Made by a program: the position numbers and the translations under genes | Source: Coffea arabica | Taxonomy: Eukaryota > Streptophyta > Magnoliopsida > Gentianales > Rubiaceae | Reading direction: 5' to 3' | DNA length: 64,000 bases | NCBI RefSeq assembly: GCF_036785885.1 | Contig: NC_092312.1 | Location: 13,844,001 to 13,908,000, forward strand | Part shown: positions 8,985 to 21,000 of the stretch, in pieces | Position numbering within the stretch: the stretch's first letter is position 1 | Layout of the letters: each line of letters begins with the position of its first letter | Notes under the pieces: model-generated | What the model was told of the DNA's origin: nothing | Database searches by the model: none | What the model saw: the letters and a program-made list of their open reading frames with translations, nothing else

Positions 8985-10483
8985 TAAGACAATGGGATAA
9001 TGTATTGATATATAAGACAAAGGGGTGTCTTATCTTGAAAATACACCAAAAACTGGTCGGCTACCAAAACCCCATTAAAAAATAGATAAAAGCCAGCTGA
9101 ATACAGAGTTATAAGGGTGTGGGTGTGTTCTTCTCTCACGAATTGAGAATCATATGATTCTCAAAATGACAAGTCAAAGTCCAAGAAATTAAATCCCAGA
9201 TTTTTAGATGTTATTGTTGTCGTTAAAATAAATTTTGTTCGGTGATTTCCAAATATAAGAGGTAAACGACCAAATACTTAATGTCAATGATGTTTATTTT
9301 GGTGGATTCTAAAATGAAAGTATCAAAGAGAGTTAAATCTCATGGATTATCAAATAGCAATGGAACCTAGCACTTGAGCAAGAGCATATGTCTGGAGGCT
9401 CAAAACACTGTCAAGTTTAATCGAGCATTAAAAAAATAAAAATCTTAATTGAGCATATGTAAAACTTTTGTTTATTAGTTTCAAATGTTTACTGTATGTC
9501 TAATCACAATTAAATGGATAAAGTTTTACTAAGGATCTGTTTGATAACATAAAAAAGTGCTGAATCTGAATTTTTTCAGACATTAGATGTTTTGACTGTT
9601 TGATAAATGAAAATCCATTTGCTAAATTTGTTAAGTAGTGCTGAACTTGTGTGTATTTTTTTCAGCACAAGAAGCCTAACTGAATGCTTAATTCTGATAA
9701 GAATCAATAAAATTATTTCAATTACCTTATCTTATCTACCAAATATACCCTTGTTTGATAATTATGTTCAAAATTTTTATCTAATTAAACAACTTAATAT
9801 TTTCTATCTAATGATTTTCTATTTCTCTTTTCTCCCTTTTAAATGACTTTCACATCTTCTGCATACTCCTCATATAATATATTTCATCTTTTATATTAAT
9901 TTGATTTAAAAATAAATATTGTCATTTTCATATCTAACATTTTTAGCTAATTAAATCATAGGTTCTATTTCTTTTTTGGATGAAACGATATAAGGGCAAA
10001 ATTATCAAATTTAACTTATTAAGCATTTAGTTATAAATATTTATCAAACAGTATAAATAGGTTTAGCATTCAAATTCAGACATTTATATATTTCTTTTCA
10101 ATGCTTAAAATTCAGCAAATTAATTGTTTCAATATTCAGATTTTAGAATTCAGACTTCAGAATTCAGATTCAGTTTTATCAAACGGAACCTAAAACGTGC
10201 ACACTCTAACTCGGTGTAAGTTAAGGTTTAACAACAACAATGACATTTAAAAATTTGGGATTTAATTTTCTTGGATTTTGAAAAATTCTTGTCATTTTGA
10301 AAATCATGTGATTCTCAATTATTGAGAGAAGAATAGATCCTTATAAATCTGTATTCAGCCGGCTTTTATCTGTTTTTTTTAATGGGGTTTTGATTGCCGA
10401 CCATTTTTTGGTGTATTTTCAAGATAAAACACTCCTTTGTCTTATATATCAATCATTACCTCTTTGTCTTACATGTCAATCTC
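8985..10483. mobile_element. TIR element with ~250-bp inverted repeats
   Basis: The DNA at about 8985-9235 recurs inverted at about 10235-10483 with roughly 85% identity by eye (for example TTGATATATAAGACAAAG and CTTTGTCTTATATATCAA). The interior has no coding sequence and holds a separate MITE (9533-10190). Long inverted ends without a transposase suggest a non-autonomous MULE-type element. The target duplication could not be recognised, so the superfamily is uncertain. Confidence 0.65.
9533..10190. mobile_element. PIF/Harbinger-type (Tourist-like) MITE, nested
   Basis: The inverted termini are GGATCTGTTTGATAA and its near complement TTATCAAACGGAACC, and the flanking 3-bp duplication is TAA (9530-9532 and 10191-10193). 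That end sequence and a TAA target are typical of Harbinger-derived MITEs. It sits inside the larger inverted-repeat element at 8985-10483, so it is the younger insertion. It has no coding capacity; the open frame at 9607-9846 is A/T-rich noise. Confidence 0.7.
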
Positions 10484-11748
10484 CATTACCGGCCGCTTGT
10501 TGATTTATGATGCCGCCTTATACATCAATTCATTTCCAACCTGCCTTAGATATTGTATTTTCGAAATACAGAGTCTAATGCATGCATCTGCTACTTTCTT
10601 TTGAGGTTTTCTCTGTGGTCTTGGAAAGTCAATCCATCTACTCGGGTGCCCCAATCCTGAATTGGATACTCTTGCTTTGACTTTCACTATGGTACTCTAT
10701 TTTTGTGGAGTAAACGACACAAATATTTTTAAACTATTCAAAATTTATTATTTTGATCTTCAAATAAAGGACTCTTATGACAATTGTGTTTTAAAATGTA
10801 TTATGAAAGACTTGTTTAGATCAGCCTTGCTTTGGTTGTTTTATTTGATAATTTTTGTATATAGAATTAGGCTATAGCAGTAAATAGTTGTATTTTGTAT
10901 GGCAGGTTGAATTTCGGGTTCATCTTGGTTGTTGCCAATTGCTACGGACGTACATGGCAGGAAGACTTAAAAGTTAGTATGTACAAAATTTTAGTTATTT
11001 TGGTTTTGATTCTAGACAGGGTGGTTACTTTTTTCCTTGATTCTAGATAGGGTGGAGAGGTTGAGGCTCATGAACCTTGATTCTTTTTTTTTTTTTTTTC
11101 CTTTTTCATTCTATTTTTTGAAATTTTTTTTTTTTTAACTTTTCGACAAGTGGTTTTCTGGAACCATCAACTTCCCGAGTTGGGGTGGTTACTTCAACAA
11201 CCCATATGTTTTTTGAGGTTTTTTTCATTAAGTTTTTCAAGTCATCTTTTTCCTCTCAAGGAATAATTGATTTAAAAGTCTTTTGAGGTATATTTTGGAC
11301 AGTTAGACTGACAAAATTGTAGGGCATCCATGTTTAACTTTGTGATTGGTAGTTTTTGGTTATGTTCAAATTTGCACTAATTAACAACAATTCAAAAAGA
11401 TGCTACAAGACTGTTTTACCAAGATCCATTAATGTTAAACCAAATTAGTAACATAATCAAGAATTAATTATAGATTGTCATCACATTTTTCATAGTAAAA
11501 CATGGAATTCAAAATAGTACCTTTATAAATCTCTAATTTTTATCGATTATCAACATATTTTCCCCCTATAATTCATCTAGAATGATTTTTTTTTAATTCC
11601 TATTAATCTTAGATCTTGGCTCCACCACTAATTGATAGCTCCAACTCCCATTTCGGTTTTGACATGGTCTCGTGAGCAGAAAGATTACAACTATTGGTTT
11701 GAATCAGTCAGGATAAGCACAAAGTAATGGAACCGTCGCTATGGACGT
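10484..11748. other. Intergenic DNA with one copy of a 143-bp repeat
   Basis: No intact gene is recognised. 10881-11023 is the first copy of a direct repeat described separately. 11085-11145 is T-rich. The open frames at 10505-10877 match no family I know. Confidence 0.4.
10881..11023 (+). repeat. Direct repeat, copy 1, with an exon-like core
   Basis: This 143-bp segment recurs at 12059-12201 in the same orientation with about 93% identity. The core 10906-10972 is bounded by GGCAG and GTTAGTATG, which look like splice acceptor and donor sites. It is open in one frame and reads VEFRVHLGCCQLLRTYMAGRLK. I do not recognise the protein. It may be a captured exon of a host gene. Confidence 0.55.
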
Positions 11749-12057
11749 TTAATGTAGATGTTTACAGGATAAGCCAATTGATCTAATTGATCTAGGAATA
11801 GGTCCTTCAAATCTATTAAATGCAAGGGAAAGATCAATCACATCTTGCATACCTCCAATTGTACTAGGGATGATCCCTGAAATTTGATTCATAGAAACAT
11901 TTAACAGTGTTGCAGCCTTTAAACTTCCGATTTCTGAGGGAAGAGAGCCACTCAAATAGTTTGAAGACAAATCAAGATGCAAGAGATCACCGAGGCTCCC
12001 TAAGCTTGAAGGTACAGCAGAGTTAAATTTGTTGGAACTTAGATAAATGTATCTTAG
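11749..12057 (-). pseudogene. LRR fragment of a receptor-like kinase
   Basis: About 100 codons on the minus strand form four to five plant-type leucine-rich repeats (for example LHLDLSSNYLSGSLPSEIGSL and SGIIPSTIGGMQDVIDLSLAFNRFEGPIP). They match the distal LRRs of the receptor kinases further right. There is no signal peptide, transmembrane segment or kinase. It lies exactly between the two copies of the 143-bp direct repeat, so a duplication or insertion event placed it here. It is a non-functional scrap. Confidence 0.75.
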
Positions 12058-12058
12058 A

Positions 12059-12201
12059 TAAATAGTTGTATTTTGTATGGCAGGTTGAATTTCGGGTTCA
12101 TCTTGGTTATTGCCAATTGCTACAGATGTACATGGCAGGAAGATTTAAAAGTTAGTATGCACAAAATTTTAATTATTTTGATTTTGATTCTAGATAGGGT
12201 G
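12059..12201 (+). repeat. Direct repeat, copy 2
   Basis: Second copy of the 143-bp segment at 10881-11023, offset 1,178 bp. It starts immediately where the LRR fragment ends. The exon-like core and its flanking AG and GT dinucleotides are preserved. Confidence 0.55.
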
Positions 12202-13181
12202 ATGTTATGTCCCGATTTTGGGATGTGACAACACATATAATGGCTTCTTTTCTTCTAAATTCTCTTGTTCATTGCACGAATGAGGAGAGAGTTATCTTGG
12301 CTGAAAATTTTTGAAGGCTTTTTTGAACTGAAATGGAAAAGTGAATTAAAAAGGATCAAGTGATGATATTCCATCCAACTTGCTTGGGAATCCATCAATG
12401 GTTGTCAATTAATCAAAATTATGAAATTATGAAGATGAAATGTGTTTTGACTTGAAGAACAAAATTAGTCCAAACCCCAAACATTGGGAATCAAAAGTGC
12501 AATTTTCCCTTCATGATAGAAATGATACACCATGAAGGCCTAAACTGGTTTCTATCAAATATGGTTTACTTTTGTCATAGGTTGTAAATTATTTTCGTTG
12601 AAGTGGTAATATAAAAATCTTCTATTATGCTTGAATAACAAATTGATTGTCGAAAAATGTTTTTGATTTCTTCCACAAAATTCTGTAGTTTCCCAGCTTG
12701 CAACAAGTTGAAGTTCAAAAAGCCAAATTGAATACATTTTTTCCACCAGCTAAACAAATGCGCTTACTATCATTACAATACAAGTATTATAGAGATTAAA
12801 TACTTGGCCTTTGTGGTTTCACAGAACTTGAACTGTAACAGAGTATATTTAATATCAAAACAAGCCAATGTTCCACATATCATATACCAACCAATGAATA
12901 TTAAGCGCAAATAAGTAAAATCGATGTATATAAAAGGCAATGCTCAAAAGCTTTATGCGTAATAGAATTTTTTTCAGCATATATATTTGCTACAAAATAA
13001 AAAGTCTAACTATATGAAACAGAAGCTGACTTGTCTTGCACGGTGGACACCCGCTAACCTTGATGCTATAGTCTCTGAAGACTATTCTAATGTCACCGAA
13101 TAGCGACCTGATATTGTGCGAAGTTCTAACCCAACAAGATGTTTAAAGAAGACTTGACGGTGGCCCTTCGCCGCCCCGGTC
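12202..13181. other. Intergenic DNA, no gene recognised
   Basis: Mostly AT-rich DNA. A segment near 12625-12715 recurs in altered form near 14270-14345 (shared AACAAATTGATTG and TGTTTTTGATTTCTTCCACA), which indicates an old local duplication. No open frame here resembles a known protein. Confidence 0.4.
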
Positions 13182-13189
13182 CCTTAGGG

Positions 13190-13725
13190 TAGGGCTGTAA
13201 TCGAGTCGAATCGAGCGCGAGTATTGCTATACTCGAGTTCAATTCGACAGTAGAGATATATTGCTCGACTTCGAGCGAGTAGCAGAAATGGAGTTCGCAC
13301 TCGAACATGAAAAATTGCTCGAAAACTCGAGATCGATTCGATTTCTTGTGAGTATGACTCGAGCTCGAGATTCTTGTCCACTTCTAGAATTATTTTTTCC
13401 TCTCAAATTATTTTTTTCCTTGTGAAATGACTATATGACCTATAAATATTTTAAAGCTATAGCCAACATTTTGGTAATTTAGACAACTCCAAGCCTAAAA
13501 GAGTAAAATTGTAATAACTAAATATATAATTTTTAATTAATTAATTTGTGCTCGTTAAGGCTCGAAGAGCCATCGAGCTTGACAAATTAATACTCGAACT
13601 TGGCTTGATATATTAACGAGCTACTCGAGCTCAACTCGCTCTCGGTCAAAGCTGAGTGCGAGTCAAGCTTTTGACCGAACTACTCGCGAGCTGCTCGCGA
13701 GGAGTTTGGTTCGTTTACATCCCTA
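13190..13725. mobile_element. hAT-type MITE rich in TCGAG
   Basis: The termini are TAGGGCTGTAATCGA and, inverted, TAGGGATGTAAACGA. The flanking 8-bp repeats are CCTTAGGG (13182-13189) and CCTTAGGT (13726-13733), seven of eight matching. The 8-bp target and TAGGG ends indicate a hAT element. The interior is full of TCGAG-containing palindromes and has no transposase. The open frames at 13126-13381 are within it and are not genes. Confidence 0.75.
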
Positions 13726-13733
13726 CCTTAGGT

Positions 13734-14880
13734 TCCCTCCTTACTGGCGTGTTTAAAAAGCACGTTATTCATACCTTATTTACACACACTGATTTGTTTG
13801 CATCATCAACACATTTTTCAATCACCTTTTTATCTCATATACATCACATAAAAAAAGTGCTACATTCTTGCACAAAATTATCTCAAATAATTTACAATCC
13901 AAACGCCTAAATTTGAACTTGGTTAGAAATAAATGTAATGAGCTTTTTCCAATGTGGTGAAACTTTTAAAGTAATGACGACTAGATATGAAAGTGTTGAA
14001 AATATGCTTGAATTTTCTAAAAAGCAGTGACAAAAACCAAATTATATATATATATATATATATAGAAAGTAATATTATGATACTTTATTGGAACAAGTAT
14101 TTGTCCGATTAAAAAGATGATAGGAGTTAAAAGAATAGTTCATAAAATATTTTTCAAATAGTAGCAGATCAAACAAATATAATTTGCAAAAAATTGTTTG
14201 TTCATGATATACCACAAACTAGTTAATTTACGTTTTTAATAAAATCTGAGCAATCATATCATCTGTAGTATAATGCTCGGATAACAAATTGATTGCCCAA
14301 AAAATGTTTTTGATTTCTTCCACAGGATTATATAGTTTCTAAGCTTCCACAGGATTATATAGTTTCTTCCACGTCAACAATCAAAATTGAAGGATATAAT
14401 AAATTGGAAGAGAAGAAGTCTAGAGCTCACTTTCAGGGGAGACTTCAGAGACGACCGGAGGTAAGATAATGAGCTGCATCTTCCCCGATATTGAGACTAC
14501 TTAATAATTTGAAGCATTAATGTTCCACCCACCTTGGATACACAAATAATTTGAAAGCCGTATTCAATTTTAAAGCCGTATTCAATTTTAATTCACATAT
14601 TTTGCTAGAAAGTGACCCTACGGAATGATAGACATCTATGCTAGTTGGTCATAGCTACGTCTATCTCGATTCGATGCATAGAGCCGATGATTTGATTTCA
14701 TATGAACTAGATGGTATAATAAAAAGATCTTGCAAAGTTTCGTGCAGAAGCAAATATTTTAGCTCAAAAAAAAAAAAATACTTTGAAAACTTTAAAACAT
14801 TTAAGGGATGAAAATGAAATTTTCACAATCTATCTGGGGACGATGACTCCTATTGATGTTATCATAGTTAATTGCTGTTC
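13734..14880. other. Upstream DNA of gene A
   Basis: No gene recognised. It contains a (TA)n microsatellite at 14044-14064 and a short tandem repeat of CCACAGGATTATATAGTTTC units near 14320-14370. The right part is presumably the distal promoter of the receptor kinase starting at 15002. Confidence 0.45.
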
Positions 14881-14888
14881 CCCACATC

Positions 14889-14894
14889 CACGTG
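14889..14894. promoter_or_regulatory. G-box (CACGTG) upstream of gene A
   Basis: A palindromic CACGTG lies 113 bases before the ATG. G-boxes bind bHLH and bZIP factors and occur in many stress- and light-responsive plant promoters. The context (CCACGTGCGTG) fits, but the function is inferred. Confidence 0.35.
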
Positions 14895-14934
14895 CGTGTT
14901 ACTGTGTCATGAAGACTTCCACGCTCGTCTTCAG

Positions 14935-14941
14935 TATATAT
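14935..14941 (+). promoter_or_regulatory. Putative TATA box of gene A
   Basis: TATATAT lies 61 bases before the ATG at 15002, within a region of otherwise mixed composition. Position and motif only. Confidence 0.4.
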
Positions 14942-15001
14942 GATTTTGCTGCTGACACTAATTCATGCGAGTTTCGGTCAAAAAAAATCTCAACTTGATC
15001 A

Positions 15002-18000
15002 ATGAGCAAGGCCATGGGCAAAATTCACTACCTTTTCTTGATAAATTTTAGCTTAGTTTCGTTAGCCATGATGGCTGCCGGCAACAGTAATGTTACAACG
15101 GATCAATTAGCGCTTCTTGCACTAAGAGATCGCATGATCAATTCAGAGCCTCGAGAAATCTTGGCAAAAAACTGGTCCATTACCTCCTCCGTCTGTGATT
15201 GGATAGGGGTCACCTGCGGCTCTCGACACCACCGAGTGACTGCCTTGAATATCTCAAATATGAACCTTACTGGTACCTTACCTCCTCAACTTGGGAACCT
15301 GTCCTTTCTGGTTTCCCTTAACATTAGCAAGAACAATTTCCATGGAGAGTTGCCCCGTGAGTTAGTTCACTTGCGCAGATTGAGATACCTTAATTTTAAG
15401 ATCAACAATCTCGGTGGAGAGCTTCCCTCCTGCTTTGGTTACTTACATAAACTCCAATACCTGTCTCTCGCAAACAATAGCTTTTCGGGTTCTATCCCGC
15501 CTTCCATCTCTAACATGTCAAAATTGGAGACGCTATATCTGTCTTTCAATTCCATTGAGGGGACCATTCCAACAGAATTTCAGAATCTTCATAATTTGAA
15601 GACTTTGATTATTGAGTGGAATCAGCTTTCCGGTCCTTTGCCTCTCCATGTATTCAACATTTCCTCACTGGAAAACATTGCCTTCTGGAATAACAACCTA
15701 TATGGCACTCTTCCGGACGACATCTGTCAGCGCCTTAAGAAACTCACATGGCTTAATCTAGCGGACAACAATTTGATCGGTCGAATACCTTCAACGGTGT
15801 CTCAGTGTTCACTGCTTCGGTATCTTTGCTTGTCTGGGAACCATTTCACTGGACCGATACCCATGGGAATTGGGAACCTGACAATGCTGGAGGAAATACT
15901 CCTGCAGACGAACAAATTAACAGGTAAAATGCATTAGTGACTGCTTTCATTCCTATCTTTTAAGTATAGATTAAGCTTATGTTTCTGTTCTTGTATATGC
16001 TTCATAGATATCTAGTAAGCTTATGCTTCTGTTCTTCTATATGGAGGTTTCATAGAAACATAATAACTATACCAACATTTGTCCTTTTTTTTTTTTTTGC
16101 GGTTTTGATAGGCAGTGATGTGAAAGCCCAGCCTCTCTCTATTAGTCTAGATTAGTCTAGATGCAAGTTACATTTCTAGAATCTTCCCGAAGGAAATCAG
16201 CACCGCCTTAATTGTGGTAACTTAGTGCATGTATAAATGGACGGCAAGTGTTTAGTACAAGTGTACGGTAATTTTATGAGTTTTAAATTGGTGTCTTAGT
16301 TTAGAGTATAATTGTTAGGAGTTCTAGTTATTTTGGTATAGTGCGTGTTGTGTATAAATTATGATTATTATTTGTGGATTTCATTTTGGATTTTGGGATT
16401 CACATACGCCCACATAAACATTCACGTTTATGTACGAGCGTGCATATATTCTTTGGTAAATTACATTTACCTCTTTTGAGGTTTGATTAAATTACGTATC
16501 AGATCCTAAGGTTTGTCAAATAGATTTATAACATAAACACTCTTTTCGCATGGGTCTTAACCCTTTAACATTACAGGCCTTCATCAAATCCACTTTTATG
16601 ACAAATCTTGGCTTTCCTCTGATATTCTCTTACCAATGCATGCATTAAAAGAACACTATCTGCTAAAGCAGCATCAATTGTTGGAAGGGGAGATCGATGT
16701 CTGCCTTTCACAAAAGCATTTTGAGTAGTTGAAATGAACGTGGGAAGCACGTTCTTCAATCTAACAGCAGGCATTGCAGCAATACACTTGTATAAGTGTA
16801 TTAAAGTAGGAAATATATCTATAGTCCTTCATATGAATAGCATCCTTCACCTTTGGAATCAAAGTACAGAAGTACTGTTTAGGGGATAGAACATATAACA
16901 TTGTTCAAAACAGAACTTTATAGCATCTGCAATCTCCCTTCCAATTGTATCCCCGCTGCCTTTAAAGAATTCACTGGCATATCAATCTGGTCCAGGTGAT
17001 TTCCCATTCTTCAAGCCAGGTGTTTGCAATTGTTGTTTCTACTCATCAGAGATAATAGGAGAGATCATCTCTAATAGATACCTTGATTTTAGAACTAAAA
17101 AGATTCTTATAATATTGAACTGCTATTTCCTTCATCAACTCATAATCAGTTACTCTTTCTCCAGCATCTGTGATTAAGGACAGGATTTTATTTCTAGCAA
17201 TATTGCTCTTCATTTTTCTAGAGAAAAAAATAGTATTTCTGTCCTCCATATTTAGTCACTGAATTCGAGATTTTTCTTTGAAAAATTGCTCCTCAGCTAT
17301 CACTAGTATTGCAAACTTATTAGTTGTTGACTTACACTTCTAGATCAGCTCACTATTTCTAGGTTCTGATTGGAAAGCAACATGAATGCTATCCAATTGA
17401 GCCTTCTTTTGCAGCATTCTGGCACTGGTACTACTGAAGTGCTTTGTATTCAAGAGTTTGAGCTCAACTTTCAATTTTCTAGGCTTTTCACACACTTTTG
17501 AGTGGATTACCAACAACAACAAGTGACCAAGAAGCCCTTAGCACATCACTAAACTGCTCATGCTTCAACCAAAAACTGTGAAATTTAAAGGGCTTGGGAC
17601 CAAAGTCTATAGTATCTACAGTTCTGACAGAAACTTGAGAGTGATCAGACACATTTGGAGGCAAAAATTCAACTTTCATTCCTAGAAGAGGAGTACCATG
17701 CATCATTTGCAAACACCCTATCAAATTTACTATATATTTTAACTCCATCATCTATCAAACTACACCAAATATAATATAGTCCTATACTAGGAACTTCATC
17801 TACATCCATCGTCTCAATAAAGGTATTAAACTCCTCTATTTACCTAAAGTCAAAATCATAACCACCAAATTTATCCTCAGCAGATCTCAGAGCATTGAAA
17901 TCTCCAAGGATCGCCCAAGGATTACCACCTATTTGCCGGTTCAACTCCATCAAATACTTCACAAAGGTCTTCTATCTGCAGGTTTATTCATACCATATAC

Positions 18001-21000
18001 CATAGTTACCATAAAAGGGATCTTTAAGGTCACAACTTGTACTAAGCAAGTGATTGCTTCATGGTGCATTTTAAAAAGTTGACACTGCACATTTGTCCCA
18101 TTTCACCAAAACAAGACTCTACCAGCAGTATTACTAGTAGCACTATGAAAATAGCTCCATCCAGGCATACATCTTTGCATCACATTATCTATGTTATGCA
18201 TTTTGACTTTATTCTCAAAAATGCCAATACTATCCACATGTAATTCAGATATTAGTTTTTACATAGCTATTTGTTTTACAAGTATATTGAGACCTCTAAT
18301 ATTCCAACATATGACTTTATGATGAGATAGGCATCTTGTTACACTTTCCCTTCCGCCTCTGCTTCAACTTTACACTTTTTGAACTTTTTGCAGTAATATT
18401 ACTATCACTATCCTCTCAACTCGATAAAGAAGAATAACTATTTGCAATTAGTAGAGCAATCTCAATACCAATGATAGGAATTGACTTTCCCATCATATCA
18501 GCAACTGGCTCACTACAACCACTCTCAGGGATCATGTTACTATTCTCTTTTGGTAAAGCCATTTCCAATATTTTATGATCCATCACATCTTTCCCTTTGT
18601 CATGATTCTGTTCAAGCTCCATAATAGACTTGCCAGCCTTTGCAACAATCATTCTTTTTTCTTCTTGGATAGTAGGTTTACTGTTCTTTACACCAACCAT
18701 TGTCTCTTCTTTCTGTTTGGGCATCCATTTTTTAATCACCTGGGGAACTGACAGACATTTATTTGCCTAATGTCCAAAACTCCAACAGTGGTTACAACTG
18801 GATAATACCCACTCATACTCCACTTGCTAATAATCCTTCCTCCAAAATTCATTGACAAATGGGATGCTCGTAGGTCTTGCTGTCTTTATATCTAATTCAA
18901 CACAGACCTTAGCAAATCCAACTCTTGTTTGAGCTGCGGTATGATGATCAGTATATAGTGGTTTTCCCACAACACTAGCTAGTTTGCTAAGAACACTAGG
19001 GGTATAATAGTGCAATTTGCCAGTTTCAAACTTGGAAATCGAATCCAAATGGGCACAGTGGAATAGATATCCTTAGACAGATCAAAATCCAGACTCCAAG
19101 GCTTTAAGAAAAGCATTTTACTACCCCATAGCCAGGGTGATTGCTCGAGTACCTCATTTTTACTAGCCTCGTCAGAGAAGTTAAACACAAAGATCCCCTG
19201 CTTAGCACAGAAAATTTCCATTTTTCCCAAGTGGTTCCACTTCGTATCAACAAATTTTTTGATTACAGAGAAAGGAGGCAAAGTTCCCACCATAAACCCA
19301 ACTACTGCATATTTCCATTTGTTGATGCCTTCAAGTACATCATCCAGATCCAATTTTACCAGAGACAAATGCTCATTAGCAGTCTTTTCCAGAGGATCAA
19401 AATTAAGATGCATACCTCTGTAAGAAGACTTGGATTTGACAACTTGCACACACAAATCTCTTGTCAACAGATCCCTTTGTTTTCCTGCACTAGATTCCCC
19501 ACAATCCACCTATCGCAAACCTTGCGCTTCAACTAGAGTTGGAAATTCATGATCGTCCTTCCCATTCATAACCATTAGCAAATTTCGCCCATTCCCAACA
19601 TCAGGCCATTGAATTCGCTTGGAAGGAACCATTGCATGTCTTCCTTTCGCTGAATTAGTATGCAAAATAGGCACTAGTTCTGAAAAAGGAGCCATAAGTG
19701 TCTAGTTCAAAGATCCCACCAGATCACGCAAAACAAGATGAAACAAAGAAATTTGACCGAGGAAAAGTAATCGGGGAAGTAGACGCTCACAAACCACTGT
19801 AAAAAAACTACCCCATTGAAGCAGGAGAGCTCCAACAATAGCAGGAAGAAGCAGCGTGCACCTTGGTAAGTGGTAACTCTCCTCGGCGCACGTTTTGACT
19901 TTATTAATTTTGCTACTAACAGTATCACTGTGATTCTAACTTCTAAGGTTAAAAATATCAGTTGTTTCTCCCATTTTTAAAATTTTGTAATATTTTCAAC
20001 CCAATCAAAATATATGATTAAACCACTTATTCTAGTGAAAGGAAAATAATTTCTTTCTAACAATGCCGTTTGTTACACTATTATTTTACACAGTTACAAT
20101 TATATTAATTAAGACTTGAAAACAAAAACAAAAAACATGAAGATGCAAGTCTGCTGTGATAAATTATGGCAACTAAAAACATAAGCAGCATATTCATTTA
20201 ATCCGCAAACAATTAATAAAAGTTCATTTAAGATATTCTCAAGCGACAAAAGTAATTTTTTTTCTTTGGGATTTGTCTATTTGGTGGTCTAAGATCACAT
20301 AACAAGTTGTAGATTTTTTTTTTTTTTTTTTGGCGAAAGGAATGGACCCAAAAATTTTGCAATTTAGGGGGTCAGTTTTGTTTTTAGAACTTTAATATTG
20401 GGCTTATCTTCATTTTTTAACATGCTCTTAGAGTACCGAATAAAAGAAATCTTTCCTTTTATGTAATATGTTTTGAGTAAATTTAAGAAATTTTATAGAC
20501 TGTTTAGTGTCCATACTTTTTATTTCTCCAACTCGATGGCTTGAAAATTAGAAAGAAGAGAAACTATTCATAATCATATTTAAAATTCATTTGAGATGTT
20601 TTCAAGGTGCAAAGAAGTTATTTTATTCATCTTTGCAGTATTTTCAAATGCTTTTTATGCATTTCATAAAATATTCAGAAGTTGAGCTTTTTTTTTATAT
20701 ATTTTTTGTCCATATTATTACCAAAAAATATTAAAGGATCTCTCAACTTGGTTAAGAAATATTTCTATTTAATTACCACATTAGTCAAGTTTTCAAATGT
20801 TAAGGAGTTTTTAATTAGTTTATCATAACAATAACGTAGCAGGTTCAGTTGGTAAGATGCTTTACCTATAAGTCAAAAATCATTATTGATCCTTGTTGAG
20901 AAGAAAATAGTTTATCTTGGTGAGTTAGGGACCACAAAAAAAAGAGTAACTTTGGAATGATGAATTGGTACTTTTTTATAATCAACATGTAAGATCCAAA

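Noticed and set aside
20830-20940. tRNA-like head of a SINE in intron 1 of gene A
   Set aside because: Only a weak box-A-like stretch; no B-box, tail or target duplication found.
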